Assembly (NCBI GenBank): GCA_963556695.1
Contig: CAUWAG010000007.1
Coordinates: 1,240,001 to 1,304,000, forward strand
From: Anthostomella pinea
Taxonomy: Eukaryota; Ascomycota; Sordariomycetes; Xylariales; Xylariaceae
Direction of reading: 5' to 3'
Length of the DNA stretch: 64,000 bases
Under the pieces are notes generated by a model. That model made no database searches. It was given only the letters and a program-made list of their open reading frames with translations, and had not been told where the DNA came from. Position numbers and translations under genes: made by a program. Positions 22,317-34,812 of this stretch are shown one piece after another; positions within the stretch are counted from its first letter, which is position 1; each line of letters begins with the position of its first letter.

Positions 22317-23351
22317 ATGGCTCCAAACGCCCCCATTGAGGCTTTGGTTACCGTCAAGCAAACCCCTGAGTTGGGTCCAGACACTTATGTGAACGTGAAG
22401 TATGTCAATCACCAAACCTTCCTCCCTACATGTGCGCCCCCTCTCCCCATTCCCCCTTCCCTATCACACAGCTGATTTGCGACACTCGTTTCTCACATGC
22501 ATCTTATGAATAGTCCGATGACTTCCCAGCAAGGAGTGCGGTCGGTTTTTGGCGGTGCCGTTGTCGGTCTGTCTGTGGCTGCTGCCTTCATGACACTGCC
22601 GCCGGAATTCAGCGTACATTCGCTACAGTCCACGTTCATACGTGCCGTGAAACCCATGGAGGTCGTTCATTTTCACGTCGAACGCACGAGCGATGGGCGC
22701 TCGTTTGCTTCGCGAGTGGTACACGCGACCCAAGGTGCTGGTGACGCGTGTGTACACATCTCTACAGTCTGCTTCCAGAGAAACGATTTACCGGTCGGAA
22801 ACGTGTTGGATTACGCAGTCGCGATGCCCGATGTGAACAGCTGCCTCCCGGACGACATTCCCAGGGAGAAGTTGCAGGAAGCAATGACGGCCTCCATCAC
22901 CCGCGATGTCCCCCTACTGCAGTTGAGAGCAGATGAAGAGCCATTTGATTGGCGACCCTTCGACAACACATTCACAGACCAACCAACCCATTATCGCCAA
23001 CGCTCTTTCGTTCGCTCGCCGACCCCATTGCCAGATAACATGGCCTTGCACCAGAATGCGCTGGCTTATCTATCAGACACCTACATGCTAGGGGCCGCCT
23101 TGAATGCCAGTCCCTCAATGGTAGGTCGCAAATTACAGAACGTTGCCATGGCTACAAGCCTCAACCACACTCTCTGGCTTCACGAACCGACGGCCAAGGT
23201 GGATGAGTGGATGCTAGGCGAGCGCGTGACATCTTGGGGCTCAAACGGAAGAGTCCTTATCCATCAGCGGTTTTGGAACGTGCGGAGCGGCCGGCTCGTC
23301 ATGTCTGGAACTCAGGAGGGTCTCATTCGGCTGAAAAATGCCAAGCTCTAA
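22317..23351 (+). CDS. acyl-CoA thioesterase, TesB-like, beside the PKS
   Basis: Two exons: 22317-22399 and 22514-23351 (intron GTATGT...GAATAG, 114 nt), joining as VNPMTSQQGVRS. The protein is about 306 residues, the usual length for the double-hotdog TesB/Acot8 family: GGAVVGLSVAAAFMTLP and SLQSTFIRAVKP (first hotdog), SDTYMLGAAL, then SLNHTLWLHEP and RVLIHQRFWNVRSGRLVMSG (second hotdog), the latter carrying the family's terminal strands. Such enzymes hydrolyse acyl-CoA thioesters. Its stop is 98 bases from the end of the convergent polyketide synthase gene. A role in release or editing of the polyketide is an inference from position. No frame damage seen. Confidence 0.8.
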
Positions 23352-23449
23352 TTCAGATGTGGTCTGGGCAATTTCGGCCAACTCTCCTCTTGTACGTAAT
23401 GGAAGTGCGCATTCTGTTCTTAGTATCACGAAGCATGTCCCATACTCGC

Positions 23450-26400
23450 CTACTCCTTACTTGTCACGTCCCCTGCAAGTTCACTCCTGTCTGCCACCAG
23501 GGCTCCGACTGCCTCAATCGTCACCCCTCCCATGATTTCAAACACCGCCACTTCAGCTCGAAAATCAATGCCAATCCAGTTGCGTAGCTCAACAGCCACC
23601 AGAGAGTCGACGCCGCAGTCAGATAGACGCTTGCTAGAATCAACGTCCTCGGGACTGACTGATAGCGCACGTGCAAGCTTGGCTGTCAATGCTGCTACGA
23701 CAATCCTCCCTTGTTCTTTAGGGTCTGTTGCCTGCCGGAATAAAGCACCTAGATCGACTGATGCTTCATTTCCAGAGCCTTGTGCAGAACCATTGGTAGC
23801 CCGGGAAAATCCTGCGAACAGAGGTCGCTGGGCCAAGGGAGTGACAGGTTGCCCTTGAGCCAGAAGGTCTCTCGGTGTCACTACACCAATCAGCAGCTGG
23901 CTCTTTTCTGGCGCAAGCCAGGGAAGGCTTGGATCGCAATAGATGTTGAGCAGTGCCATGAGTTCCTCGGCTTCGATTTGGCCCATATCTGCAGTATTCT
24001 TTCTGTGGCGTTGATACTGCTCTGTTTCAGCTATGATGCCAATGGTACGCATCCACCCAACATCGAGCGATATCGCTTTCTGGCCCCGTCGAGTGCGGTA
24101 GGAGGCAACAGCGTCTTGGAAGGCACATCCAGCAGCATAATTGGACTGTGCTGGACTTCCATAGACCCCGGCAAGGGAGGAAAGCAGCACAAAAAAGTCG
24201 AGAGACGGGGGAAGCAACTCATGAAGATTCCAGGTGGTGTGAGCCTTCGACCGAAGTGTAAGGTCCCATTGTGCATAGGTCATATTCTCGAAGACGGCGT
24301 CCTGCAGGATGAGACATGTTAGCTTCATATTCCAGGTCGCATGGCAGGTTAGGTAGGTAACCTACTTGAAGCACCATAGCAGCATTGATGCAGCCTCGAA
24401 TGGGCGGTAGTCGTTGACTGCATTCTTCGAGGGTTGATTTCAACGAGGCAGCCGATGCCACATCACAAGCGGGAGTGGCGACGACTACGCCGCGTTTCTC
24501 AAGTGCAGACACGACCCGGGACGCAGCGGCAGACCCCACCCCCCCGGACCTTGATGGTACAATGAGATACCGTGCACCCTTATCAGCCAACCACTCCAGA
24601 ATGGCGCGACCAATGCCTCCAAGACCGCCCGCAACGACGTAGGACGAGTTGCTGTCGCATTTCCAGTCACAGCGGTCGAGAAGACGTTTCTGTAGGGATG
24701 AGATGTTAGCGACAACTCCTGTAGACATTGTTCAGGAACCTCCAGTGAACGTACCTGTACCACGGCAGAATCGGTAGCTTCGATAACAATGCGTCCGGTG
24801 TTTGTACCACTCTGCATGAAACGGAACGCTTGTTCCACATCTGAGAGTGGGAAGAGGTGCAATGGTTCAGGGTGTTGGACGTGTCCCTGGATGGCTAGGT
24901 CTGTGACTTCCCGCATGAGCCGGCATGCCAATGCCGTATCAGAAAGTCCAAGATGGTGTAAATCAACGGCAGAAAACGTCACGTTCCTGGCGAAGTTTGA
25001 CATAGGGAGTGATGACTCTCCTACAATGTCGGCCTTTCCAAGCTCAATGAATCGGCCAAATGGAGCCACGCACTCCCAGGACGCTCGTAGACCGTCACCG
25101 GATAGGGAATTCAAAACCACATCGACACCATATCCGTTCGTAACACGCATCACCCCTCGAGCAAAAGATACATCGCGGCTGTAAAAGACGTGGTCCGGTG
25201 CGAGTCCGAATTGGTCCACCAAGAGCTGTTTTTTGGCATCGAAACCCACGGTGGCAAAGATCTCTGCTCCTATCATCTTTGCAGCCCAGATAGCCATTTG
25301 CCCAGTGCTACCGGCAGCGGAATGAATAAGGATCTTTTCCCCTTTCTGGAGTCTTGCAACGTTGACCAGGGAATGGTAAGCTGTGATGCCTGGGCTGATC
25401 ATTGAAGCGGCAGCTGCAAACGAAAGGCTATCAGGGATCGCGATGGCTGCTTGTGACGATGTCCGAGGGTATGTCCGAATGCATCCTGCGCCGTTCATGA
25501 CCACACGGTCTCCGGGTCGAAAATCAGCATCTGATCCAACTCTGGTCACAACCCCAGCGCAGTCGTAGCCAAACTCCTGACCATCTAGTCGACCAAGAGC
25601 CACGAAGACGTCTCTGGAGCTAAGGCCCCATGCCTTGGCCTCGATTTCAATCTCATGGGGTCCAATCGCAGTTTGATGTGTGTCATCTTCTACGAACTCC
25701 AAGCTGTCGAGCATTCCACGGGCGTGGATTGATAGCTTCAAAGGGGGTCCAGGTTTCCAGGGGCCGGACCGAAGCTGCGGAGAAATGAGCCCGTCCACCT
25801 GTTCATTGAGATGTTTTGCTTCGTATAGCCGTCCTGTATGCATTACATCACCCCGCAATACATATTCCAGCTCTGGTGCGCCTGGATCTGACTCGAACGA
25901 AAGCCGTAAGATGTTGGCGATGTGTCCAGCAAAAGCCGAAACATCTTGTTCGTCCGATTCATTGACAAGGTGAACAAAGTGGCGATCCAGCGCTTCCGAT
26001 CGTATACTTCGTATAAACCCAGTCGTAAGATTGTACTGTGCACGATCTGGAAGGTCTCCATCATCCTTCTGAGGGATGGCCGTGACCCAGAGCAGGTTTC
26101 GCACGCAAGCCATCATTTCCTTCATGGCTCCATACTTTTCTTCCGAGAGGGTGGCCAAGAATGGCGCCCCAACCTCCAGAAGCGATATGGTCACGTCCGA
26201 CGCAGCGACCGTGTTGCTTCTGATGCTGCCCAAGGTCAAGACCTCAATCTCCTGGAATCTTGCTGACCTGGAAGCCTCGATGCGGACGTTCTCAGCCAAA
26301 GCACACTGGTACTCCGATTGGTCGTCAATGACCAAGAAAAGGGCGGATCCTTGTGCCACGACTTCCTCGTGCTCTGTGTTTTCTGGTGATATTGCCCTTG

Positions 26401-29400
26401 AGACCACGATGCCAGAAAGATGACACACATCACTCTCGTAATCCCGCAGTACAAGCTCGTTTCCAGAGAAGCCTGCTCCTTTGAGCACCTGGTCCCATTT
26501 CCCTTCTGTGATTGTTGGACCATCCGAACGCCATGCTTCAACGCTGAGCCACCATCCGGGCAGCACGCCGAACCCCAAATTCGCAGCAATCGAATATGGG
26601 GCGAGCACTTCCAGGAAAACGAGGGAACCTCCAGGCTTGAGAACAGTGCGAAGATTCCCGAGAGTCGCGTTCAAATCTCTTGTGGCATGAAGAACGCTAC
26701 CCGCAATTATCATGTCGTAACTCCCAGGCTGGAATCCTTCCTTGGACGCTTCGTTCTCTATATCAAACGTCTTGAGCTGGAATCGGCCTGGGAAAGTGTT
26801 GTCGTACTTGTCTCGGGCATTCTCAAAGAAGGCCGGGGAGATATCCGTGTATGTGTAGTCAGCGAATTTATCACCGCCACTGAGTTCCTCTAACTCTTGG
26901 AAGGCCGAAAGAACGTGCTTGGTCATCCCACCCGTTCCAGCCCCGACTTCGAGAATTCTCAGGTTTGGGTTCTCGTGCGATGCCAGGCGCAGGAAGTTCC
27001 GCAATCTGAAGTCACAATTTCTCTCGAAGATCTCACTGTAGAATGTTTCAGCCAGACCCGTGCTCAACAACAGCTGCAGTGGATCGATCTCGCCGGCAAT
27101 GATCGACAAGATATTAGAGCCGACAGCATCATATATTTTCCACTTTGGCCTTTCCGTCGCAAGCTGATGAAGAGTCTCCCGAGCCTGTTCGATGGATGTA
27201 TTGTCAATCGACGGAGGAGTCTCCTGTCCCTGAGCAATATGGCGTTCCATCCATGCGATAAGCTGTGACATATGCTCTGGGGCTCGCTGTAGGTGCGTCT
27301 GCGAAATCTGCTGCAAGGTTCCTCGAACAAGAATGTCAAGCGTTTCTTCAAGTCTGGAGTAGAACTGAGCCATGCCTGTGCTGTCTGCGGGAATGTTGTC
27401 TGCATCGCACAACTGGCTCAACTGTTTGGAATCCAGCAGACTAAGCTGAGGCCTCCAATCGATGCCGTAGAGTAACCTCGTCCGATTGTGTTTGCTGGAA
27501 GCAAGTTGAGCGACAGGAACCAGGTAGACACTGCCAATGACGCAGAGAGGAGTCGATCTATCGTCTGGGAGAAGACAGGTAGTGATTGTCGTTCCTGATC
27601 CCGCTGAAGCGGCATTTGCGGTTGTCGTTATCCTCACGGCCGATGTGCTCGTCCATGCCTCTGCTGACACCCACATGTCGTGCAACTTGCGAGGGACCGA
27701 AGTGGACCATGGTTCCGCGATACCTTTTGATGCTGGAACGAGCGTCAAGTGGATGGCTGCATCAAGAACCGCTGGATGAACCAGAGAGCCTATGTTACCC
27801 GCCTTCTGTAAGTCAACGCGGGCAACGACAGTTCCTCTTCCGTTCGAGCGGATATCTTGCAGTAGTTGGAACGATTTGCCGTAGTTGATCCCCGACTGTT
27901 TGAAAACGTCGTAAAGCGCCTTCGGGTCGAAAGGGCTCCTGCACTCTTCTATCGCCTGTGAATATCGCTGAAGTGTAGTGTATTCGCTCAGTCTTCTCTC
28001 CGCACCGGCATCCACTTCGGTTTGGCCATCCGCGTATTGGATCTGGACGGTAGCCTGGAAACATTTGCTCCAACGGCCGCTGTTGTAGGCGAAAATGGTG
28101 ATACGAGACCATACTGATTCCTTCTCGTACGATTGCTGCAGAGGGATCAGGTGGAGAACCGTCTCTGTTGCCAAGTCCTCTTGTACACTGATCGCACTCA
28201 TGAACTCGGCACCTTTGACGTAGAAGCCAGCGACAGGGCGATCCGCGGACGCCATCTGCGCCATGGCCTCAATAGCCATGGCCAACATAGCAGTGCCAGG
28301 CACAAGGACCATGTTGTTGATCTCAATTCGGGACAAATTAGTTTCCATCGATTTTTTGGAAGGCAAATCTCACAATATGGTCTCCGACCCATGGCATTGT
28401 CTCCACACTCCAGAAGTTTCGCCATCGCGGAGCAAGGGGGTTCCAATCGTGCGATCTCACTCCAAGTACCTCATTCGGAACAGCTTGCCGCAGTCTGTTG
28501 TCGCGACTCAGGCGTGATTCTTTCCAATACTTACGCGAAGTATCGAAGGGGTATCGAGGGCAATCGGTAAGGAATGAGGTTGTGGCTGCGCCTTGAGCAG
28601 CTTGCTGGTTCCCCGTAGACACCGAAACTCCGTAACCATTGCAGAACAGATTTCCAAGGAGTTCCAGGAAACTCTGGCACGAAGGCATTGTTCTGTCGAG
28701 GACAGAACAATATCGGACGTGCTTGTTGTGACTCAGTCTCAGCGTGTCTTTCAACGGCTGTCGTAAGGCACAGTGTGGCCCGATTTCAAACACGTCCGTG
28801 ATTCTCTCTTCGCCCACCACACCCATAATTGACCCTTCCTGAATCATGGTGCAAACAGCTTCCGAGAACTTCACGGGCATGATGAGGTTGTCTACCCAAT
28901 ACTGGCCAGTGGACAAATCTGTCGTAGCAACAGCACGGCCAGTCACAGAAGAGATCATGGTGATAGCCATATTCGGTTTCTGTGGTTCGAGTACCCCCAA
29001 GAGCTCCAAGTACTGTGCTGCTACCGTTCTCATGATTGGAGCGTGGTACGTAACGCCTGTTTTGAGTTTCTGATTGGGAATAGCAGCAGCATCAAGATGC
29101 TCTTTCAGCGCCTCGAGTGAAAATGCGTCCCCGGAAACTGTGCAGTTCAGCGGGCTGTTTACACAGGCAATATGGGCGGACCCTTTTTGGATGGACGCGG
29201 TGGACCCGAGGATGTGTTGAATCCGAGACTCGGGTGCGTTGATGGACATCATAGCTCCTGGCGAAGAGGTGCCACATGTAGCCTTCAGCTGTGCAGCAAC
29301 TTGGCCTCGATAATATGCCACTTTACAGGCCGACTCTTGCGTCAAAGCTCCTATTGTGTACCTTCGGATAGTTAGCATGTATGTCAACCCACATCACCTG

Positions 29401-31794
29401 AAGTTAGCAATATATTGTGACTCACGCAGCGGCTATCTCCCCTGACGAATGCCCTACGACAGCAGATGGAGTCACCCCAGAGGACCTCAGAAGACGCACA
29501 AGCGCAATCTGGAGAGCTGTGCTCAGTGGCTGGCTGTACTCCGGTTGGTTGATGGTTTCCTCGTTTTGGAGCGCATTTGGTACCGAGCATTAGAAGAGAA
29601 CCAGACTGCGCGAAGTTTGACTTACCCATAATCGACCACTTGCGACCTAGGGATTCATATTTTTTGCCTGCCTCGAGCAACGCCTCCTTGAATTCGTGGT
29701 ATTGGAGCAAACCAAGACCCATCTTGACGTGCTGTGCTCCTTGGCCTGTGAAAACAAATGACAACGCTTTCTCGGAGGAAAACCTGGTGGCCTTCGTGGT
29801 CGGCAACGTCGCGCTCTCGCCCAAATGAAACGCTGGACCAATCACCGCACATGTCCGCCAGGACATGTGACTTCTCCGAGACGCCAGTGTCAAGGCTAGT
29901 CTGTCAAGGGTCGATTGACTGTTGAAAACTCGGGACTGGTAATAAGAGCTGTAGTCTCGAATCATACGTTTGAGTGCGCCTTCGTCGGCGGCGCTCCAGA
30001 CAAGCAAGCGAGAACGGGTCAACGTGGGCGAGTCTCCGTTGGTCTCATACGACTTTCCTTCTTGAACCTCGTTGCCGCTGTCAGAGCCCATGGAGATGGT
30101 ACAGTTGTGGTTGCCCACCAGACCCTCGCCTTGGAGATAATGGAAAGCATCATCGAGTATCAGATGCGAATTGGTGCCTCCGAACCCGAAAGAATTGACC
30201 GACGCTCGTCGAATCCCGACGTTTGGCCAAGCTGTTGGTGTCGTTGGAATCTTCTCGGCGTTAGTTGAGTGGACGAAAAGTTACCACATGCTACGTAGTA
30301 GTGCACGAACCTCTGTATGGTAGAAGTCCACATCAAGCGCCGGATTGATTTTCTCGAATAACGCATTCAGAGGGATAATGCCCTTTTCAAGTGCCATGAT
30401 GGTCTTCAGAACACCAGCTAAACCGCTAGTACCCTCCAAATGGCCAATGCTGGACTTGATTGACCCCCTTGAGAGACGACTTAGTTGACTTTCTTTGAGT
30501 CTAGTTAATACATAAGCCACTTACACGTAAAGCGGCTGGTCTGCTGTCCGGGACGTCCTAAAGACGCGTCCTATAGCTTTCATCTCGATAGGGTCACCAA
30601 TGGGAGTCCCCGTACCTGTTGAAGAAGGGGTCAATTGCTACTCTGAAACATGCTCTCTTGAGAATAGGTTGTACGTACCATGGGCTTCGACGTAGCGGGT
30701 AGCCTTATAGTCTAGTCCAGCTTGCTTGTACACAAGACGAATCATGCGTTCTTGGGATTCGGAACTAGGTTGGGTTAGACCCGGCGTACGGCCGTCCTGA
30801 TTCGTAACGCTGGAGCGAATGATCCCGCGTATCATGTCACCATCTTGGATTGCAAGAGGAAGAGCTTTGATGACTAGTCCCACCACGCCTTCGCCTCTAG
30901 CGTAGCCATTTGCCCGGTGGTCAAAGCTATAGCACACGCTATTAGGGGATAGAAATCCCATGTTCCCCAACATTACCGAGCATTCTGGACCGAGTAGCAG
31001 GTTCGCACCAAGGACTAAAGCCTGTATATATTGGTCTTGGGTTAGCAATCCAAAAGGTCCGGAGAAGGAGCCCACTGACTGTTGATGCAAATCCATTCCG
31101 TATATACTGGCAAGCCATGTCGATGGCCACCATGCCACTAGAGCACGCCGTGTCTACAAGGGCGCTTGGCCCTTGCAGATTGAAGAACCAGCTCACTCTG
31201 TTAGGAAGCATTGAAGGCGGTATGCCAGTCGCAGCCATACGTGGAGCCTGGTCAACATCTTTGGACGTGGATCGAGAGTAATCATCAGTGCTCATTGGTG
31301 CGAGGACCGCAGTCTGTGAGCCCTTCAGTCGATCAAGAGGAATACCCGCTGTTGGAGTCAGGTCTTCGCAAGTATGCATCAAAGACGGTTCAAAGACGGT
31401 ATTCGGTTCCTACCATTCTCAAAGCTATGGAAAGCAGTCTCCAAAACAAGTCGCTGTGCCGGGTCCATTGCGGCTGCTTCCTTCGCGGTTATCGAGAAGA
31501 ACGGAGCGTCGAATGCTGCCGGATCCGCCTCGATGAAATGACCGCCGCGGGAATAGAGCTGAGTTTCATTTAATATGGAGAAGTCCCATGATGGCAAGGA
31601 TAACTTACCGTGTTTGGTCTTCTTCTGCCCTCATCCAGAAACCCATCTACGTTGAGACGGCTGCTAGGCCAGTCACTCATCACGTTTCTACCGCTTGATA
31701 GTAGATCCCACAAGCTGGATTCATCCTGAACGCCACCTGGTAGCTTGAACGAGAACCAAATCACTGCGAGGGGTTCCCCTTGGGTTTGTGCCAT
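23450..31794 (-). CDS. highly reducing type I polyketide synthase (KS-AT-DH-MT-ER-KR-ACP)
   Basis: Starts at 31794 and has about ten short introns, e.g. 31559-31608. KS: active Cys in DTACSS (about 31144), His in EAHGT and [37 protein letters not shown] near 29450, YHAPIM. DH: the His box spans an intron and reads [10 protein letters not shown] (Asn where Gly is usual); second site [26 protein letters not shown] near 26950. [10 protein letters not shown] and [31 protein letters not shown] with [37 protein letters not shown] near 23615. No terminal thioesterase. Such enzymes build reduced, C-methylated chains from malonyl-CoA and SAM in the cytosol. Every domain keeps its key residues, and one 3.9-kb stretch is open without a stop. 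The product cannot be predicted. Confidence 0.93.
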
Positions 31795-32400
31795 GGCGGC
31801 TGCGAATCGGGTACGAGTTCAAACTTAAACAGCAGGACTATGATTTGGTAAAGCTACCCGAAGCTGGAATGATACCCCGAGTGAAATTGGCATGCTCCAG
31901 GTAGTAGCAAGACTACAATATATCCATACCTTCTTCACGTAAGAAGTATGGCAGATACTTGCATATCTCATTTTGCGACTCCCACACCATTCTCACCGGA
32001 GAGAGATACGCATACACCCTGCCCGTGGGCAATGTTGGCTGTTGGTGATGCTGGGTTACAATGCGTGTAACCAGCCATGCGATGGAACAATACGTACCGT
32101 GATCACTTCACAAGGATCTACATGTTGATCTGGGACAGCAGGTATGACTTGATAGCGTAGCAATGAAGTAATAATGTGAACGTCGCGTTGTATGGAGTCA
32201 CTCTTGAGTGTAATGTCAATGCTACAGTCCTTGACTAACGCTTGGGCTCATGTTCTGATGGAACCAAGAGGCTCTGCGTACTTTTTTTGACATCATACTG
32301 ATTTGAAGGTACTGGATGAGAGCCCACATACCTCTAGGCCTGCCACATAGAAGTCGCGGCCAGGTTTTGCAGGAGGACGGTTTAGCACGATCTTAAACTA
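31795..32400 (-). promoter_or_regulatory. upstream region of the polyketide synthase
   Basis: About 600 bases of normal composition between the PKS start and the AT-rich block. No gene is seen. It contains a perfect 7-bp inverted repeat at 32054-32072. The abrupt change near 32400 marks the edge of the RIP-like block. Confidence 0.5.
32054..32072. promoter_or_regulatory. inverted repeat GGTTACA-n5-TGTAACC in the PKS promoter
   Basis: Two perfect 7-bp arms separated by five bases, about 260 bases upstream of the PKS ATG. Dyad sites of this size are typical of dimeric regulators. A link to the Zn2Cys6 protein at 57-59 kb is not shown; its usual CGG half-sites are absent here. Confidence 0.3.
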
Positions 32401-32790
32401 TATTAAAGACGTAATATTTATAAGATGGATGTTGAATTTAATAAAATAACAATGGCTTATGAGAAAATCTTAATAATTTTACGTGGTTCAATGTTTTATT
32501 AATAACGATGAGTTACTCAAAACCTCTACTCAATATAATATAAAAGTGATATTAAAAGATGATTTAACATATAGTAGTTTAAAATATAGTAGTTTAAAAT
32601 ATAGTAGTTTTAAAATATTTTTTTAATCTTTTTATTATATTTTAATAAGAGTGTAATAATTATTAATAAGTTAATACCTAATTCAAATAAATGAGGTAAA
32701 TAAATAAGTGTTTAATAAAACTTAATACAATAACTTATCAAATATAGTTATATATAGAAAAACTCCGTTAAGTCGACTATATTAAAAGGG

Positions 32791-32994
32791 TGTTAGAACA
32801 GGCTTGAACGATCAATCATAATACTCGAGTATAGTGTCAAGGTCATGATGTTGCTGATGGTTGGATTGAGAGGAATCTAGCTGGACTCGAAGGTCTGGCC
32901 AAGTGCCCTCTCAATCCACTATCTTATCTTATCTAATCATACATGTGGGTCCTGGTATAGATGGTTTGCAGTCTGGAATCGCATGGATCCAACA
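32791..32994 (+). repeat. solo LTR, family A, copy 1 (204 bp)
   Basis: Begins TGTTAGAACAGG and ends ATGGATCCAACA, with TG...CA ends. It shares about 80-85 percent identity with copies 2 and 3. The flanking five bases (AAGGG and AATAA) do not match, so this copy is older or rearranged. Confidence 0.75.
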
Positions 32995-34608
32995 AATAAG
33001 ATGTTTTAAGCCGATTTAAATAAATTAAATGATTAAAAGCTAAAAAAAAAATCTTTTAATAATGATGATTATTCTTCAACACTTAAAGTATTGATAAAGT
33101 TTTTATTAAAAAAGCTTTAATTAAATATCTTAGGTTCGTATAAATAAAGCCAAAAAGGGTTTAAAAAACGAACTTACTTAGAAAGCTTGTATCATATATT
33201 TTAATAATAATAGAAAATTCGATATAAATTAAATAAAATCTTTTTACACTATTAAAGCTATTATATTGAACTTGTTTACGCTTATTAATTAATATTAAAA
33301 CGCTATTGTTAAGCAAAATATCAGTTTAGAAAAACATCGCGCTATAACAAAATTTACGTATATCTTTTTGATCTTTTAAAGTTACCTAATAACAAGTATA
33401 ACAATTATAGTAATTAAACGAAATAATTAAAGTTTGAAATTGTAACATTTCAAAAACAAGATTAATTTATTTTCGCTGTTTGAGACAAATACAAATGTAT
33501 TTATAGTTATTTCTATATACTTAAAACCCGCTATTACGTATATATTAACGCTTAAGTTTATAAAAAAATTAAGAAAAAAAGTAAGCAAATAATACTAATA
33601 ATATTAAGCTATGAGAATATATATTATTACGTTATGTAACTAATCGATAAAAGAAGGGTTCTTAAAATTCTTCACGATATTATCTAAAAGATATAAATTG
33701 AACAACTTTAATCATTTTAATATACCTCGTATAAACTTTCCTTCTAGTAATATAATAACATTCTTATTACCGTTATAAAAAAACCAGACCTATATTCAAA
33801 CCTGCAATAATAACGTCCTTCAAAATAATCATACTTTTTTAAAATTAAACACTTGAAAAAAACGTAAAACAAACGTAACCCATTTTATTTATAGAGCGCT
33901 ATTAAATTACCTTAACCTCTCAAAAACCATTTAAAACGCCCTTCCCAAAAGTAAAAGTAACGATAAAATAACGATATAAAAACAAATAACTTTTGAAATT
34001 TTTATACTCGATTATAATATAACGATTTCAAAATTAAACGGTCTTTTTACGCGTAATATAGTTCGTATTAAAAGTTTATTAAACCACTCATAACTATTAG
34101 GTTCTTAAATAGCTTAATTTATATATTAAGCGTAAATTAACTTACGATACAAAACTCTTTTAAACTTAAAACAAAAGCTTAAAAAAGCGGTTTTTGATAG
34201 AATTCACTGATTTGTTTGAAAAGGAAACTTTGAATTATTTAAAAGTATTAACTCAATGAAAATCATTTAATCAATAATAAACAAATAATAAAAAGACTAT
34301 TAAATGAGAAGCTCAATACGTTAAGAACGTAAATTTTATATATAAAGTTTACAACCGCTTGAGTAATAAATTAATATAAGGTAATAACTTTTACAAAAAT
34401 GAAATCTTGATTCATAATATAAATTAACTTCATAATTGTCTTTTTTGATAAAACCCTTAACAATTAAATTTTATGCAATAATTATTATGATTAGAAAATA
34501 TTTTAATGCTTACTTTAATAAAACATGTAAATATTAACGCAATTTTTTTTAAATCATCAAGCTGCTTAATTTTTAATATAGCTTTAAATAAGCAAATCAT
34601 ACGTAAAG

Positions 34609-34812
34609 TGTTGGAACAGGCTTGAACGATCAATCATAATACTCGAGTATTGGGTCAAGGTCATGATGTTGCTGATGGTTGGATTGGGAAGTCTAGCTGA
34701 ACCTGAAGGTCTGGCTAAGTGACCTTGCAGCCCAGTATTTAATATTTTATCTAATCATATATGTGGGTCCTGGTATAGATGGTTTGGAGGTTGGAATCGT
34801 ATGGATCCAACA
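34609..34812 (+). repeat. solo LTR, family A, copy 2 (204 bp), TSD TAAAG
   Basis: Begins TGTTGGAACAGG and ends GGATCCAACA, a 6-bp inverted terminus. It is flanked by a perfect 5-bp duplication TAAAG at 34604-34608 and 34813-34817, the hallmark of LTR integration. It contains the palindrome ATACTCGAGTAT. No internal retrotransposon region is attached, so it is a solo LTR or a very short non-autonomous element. Confidence 0.85.
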
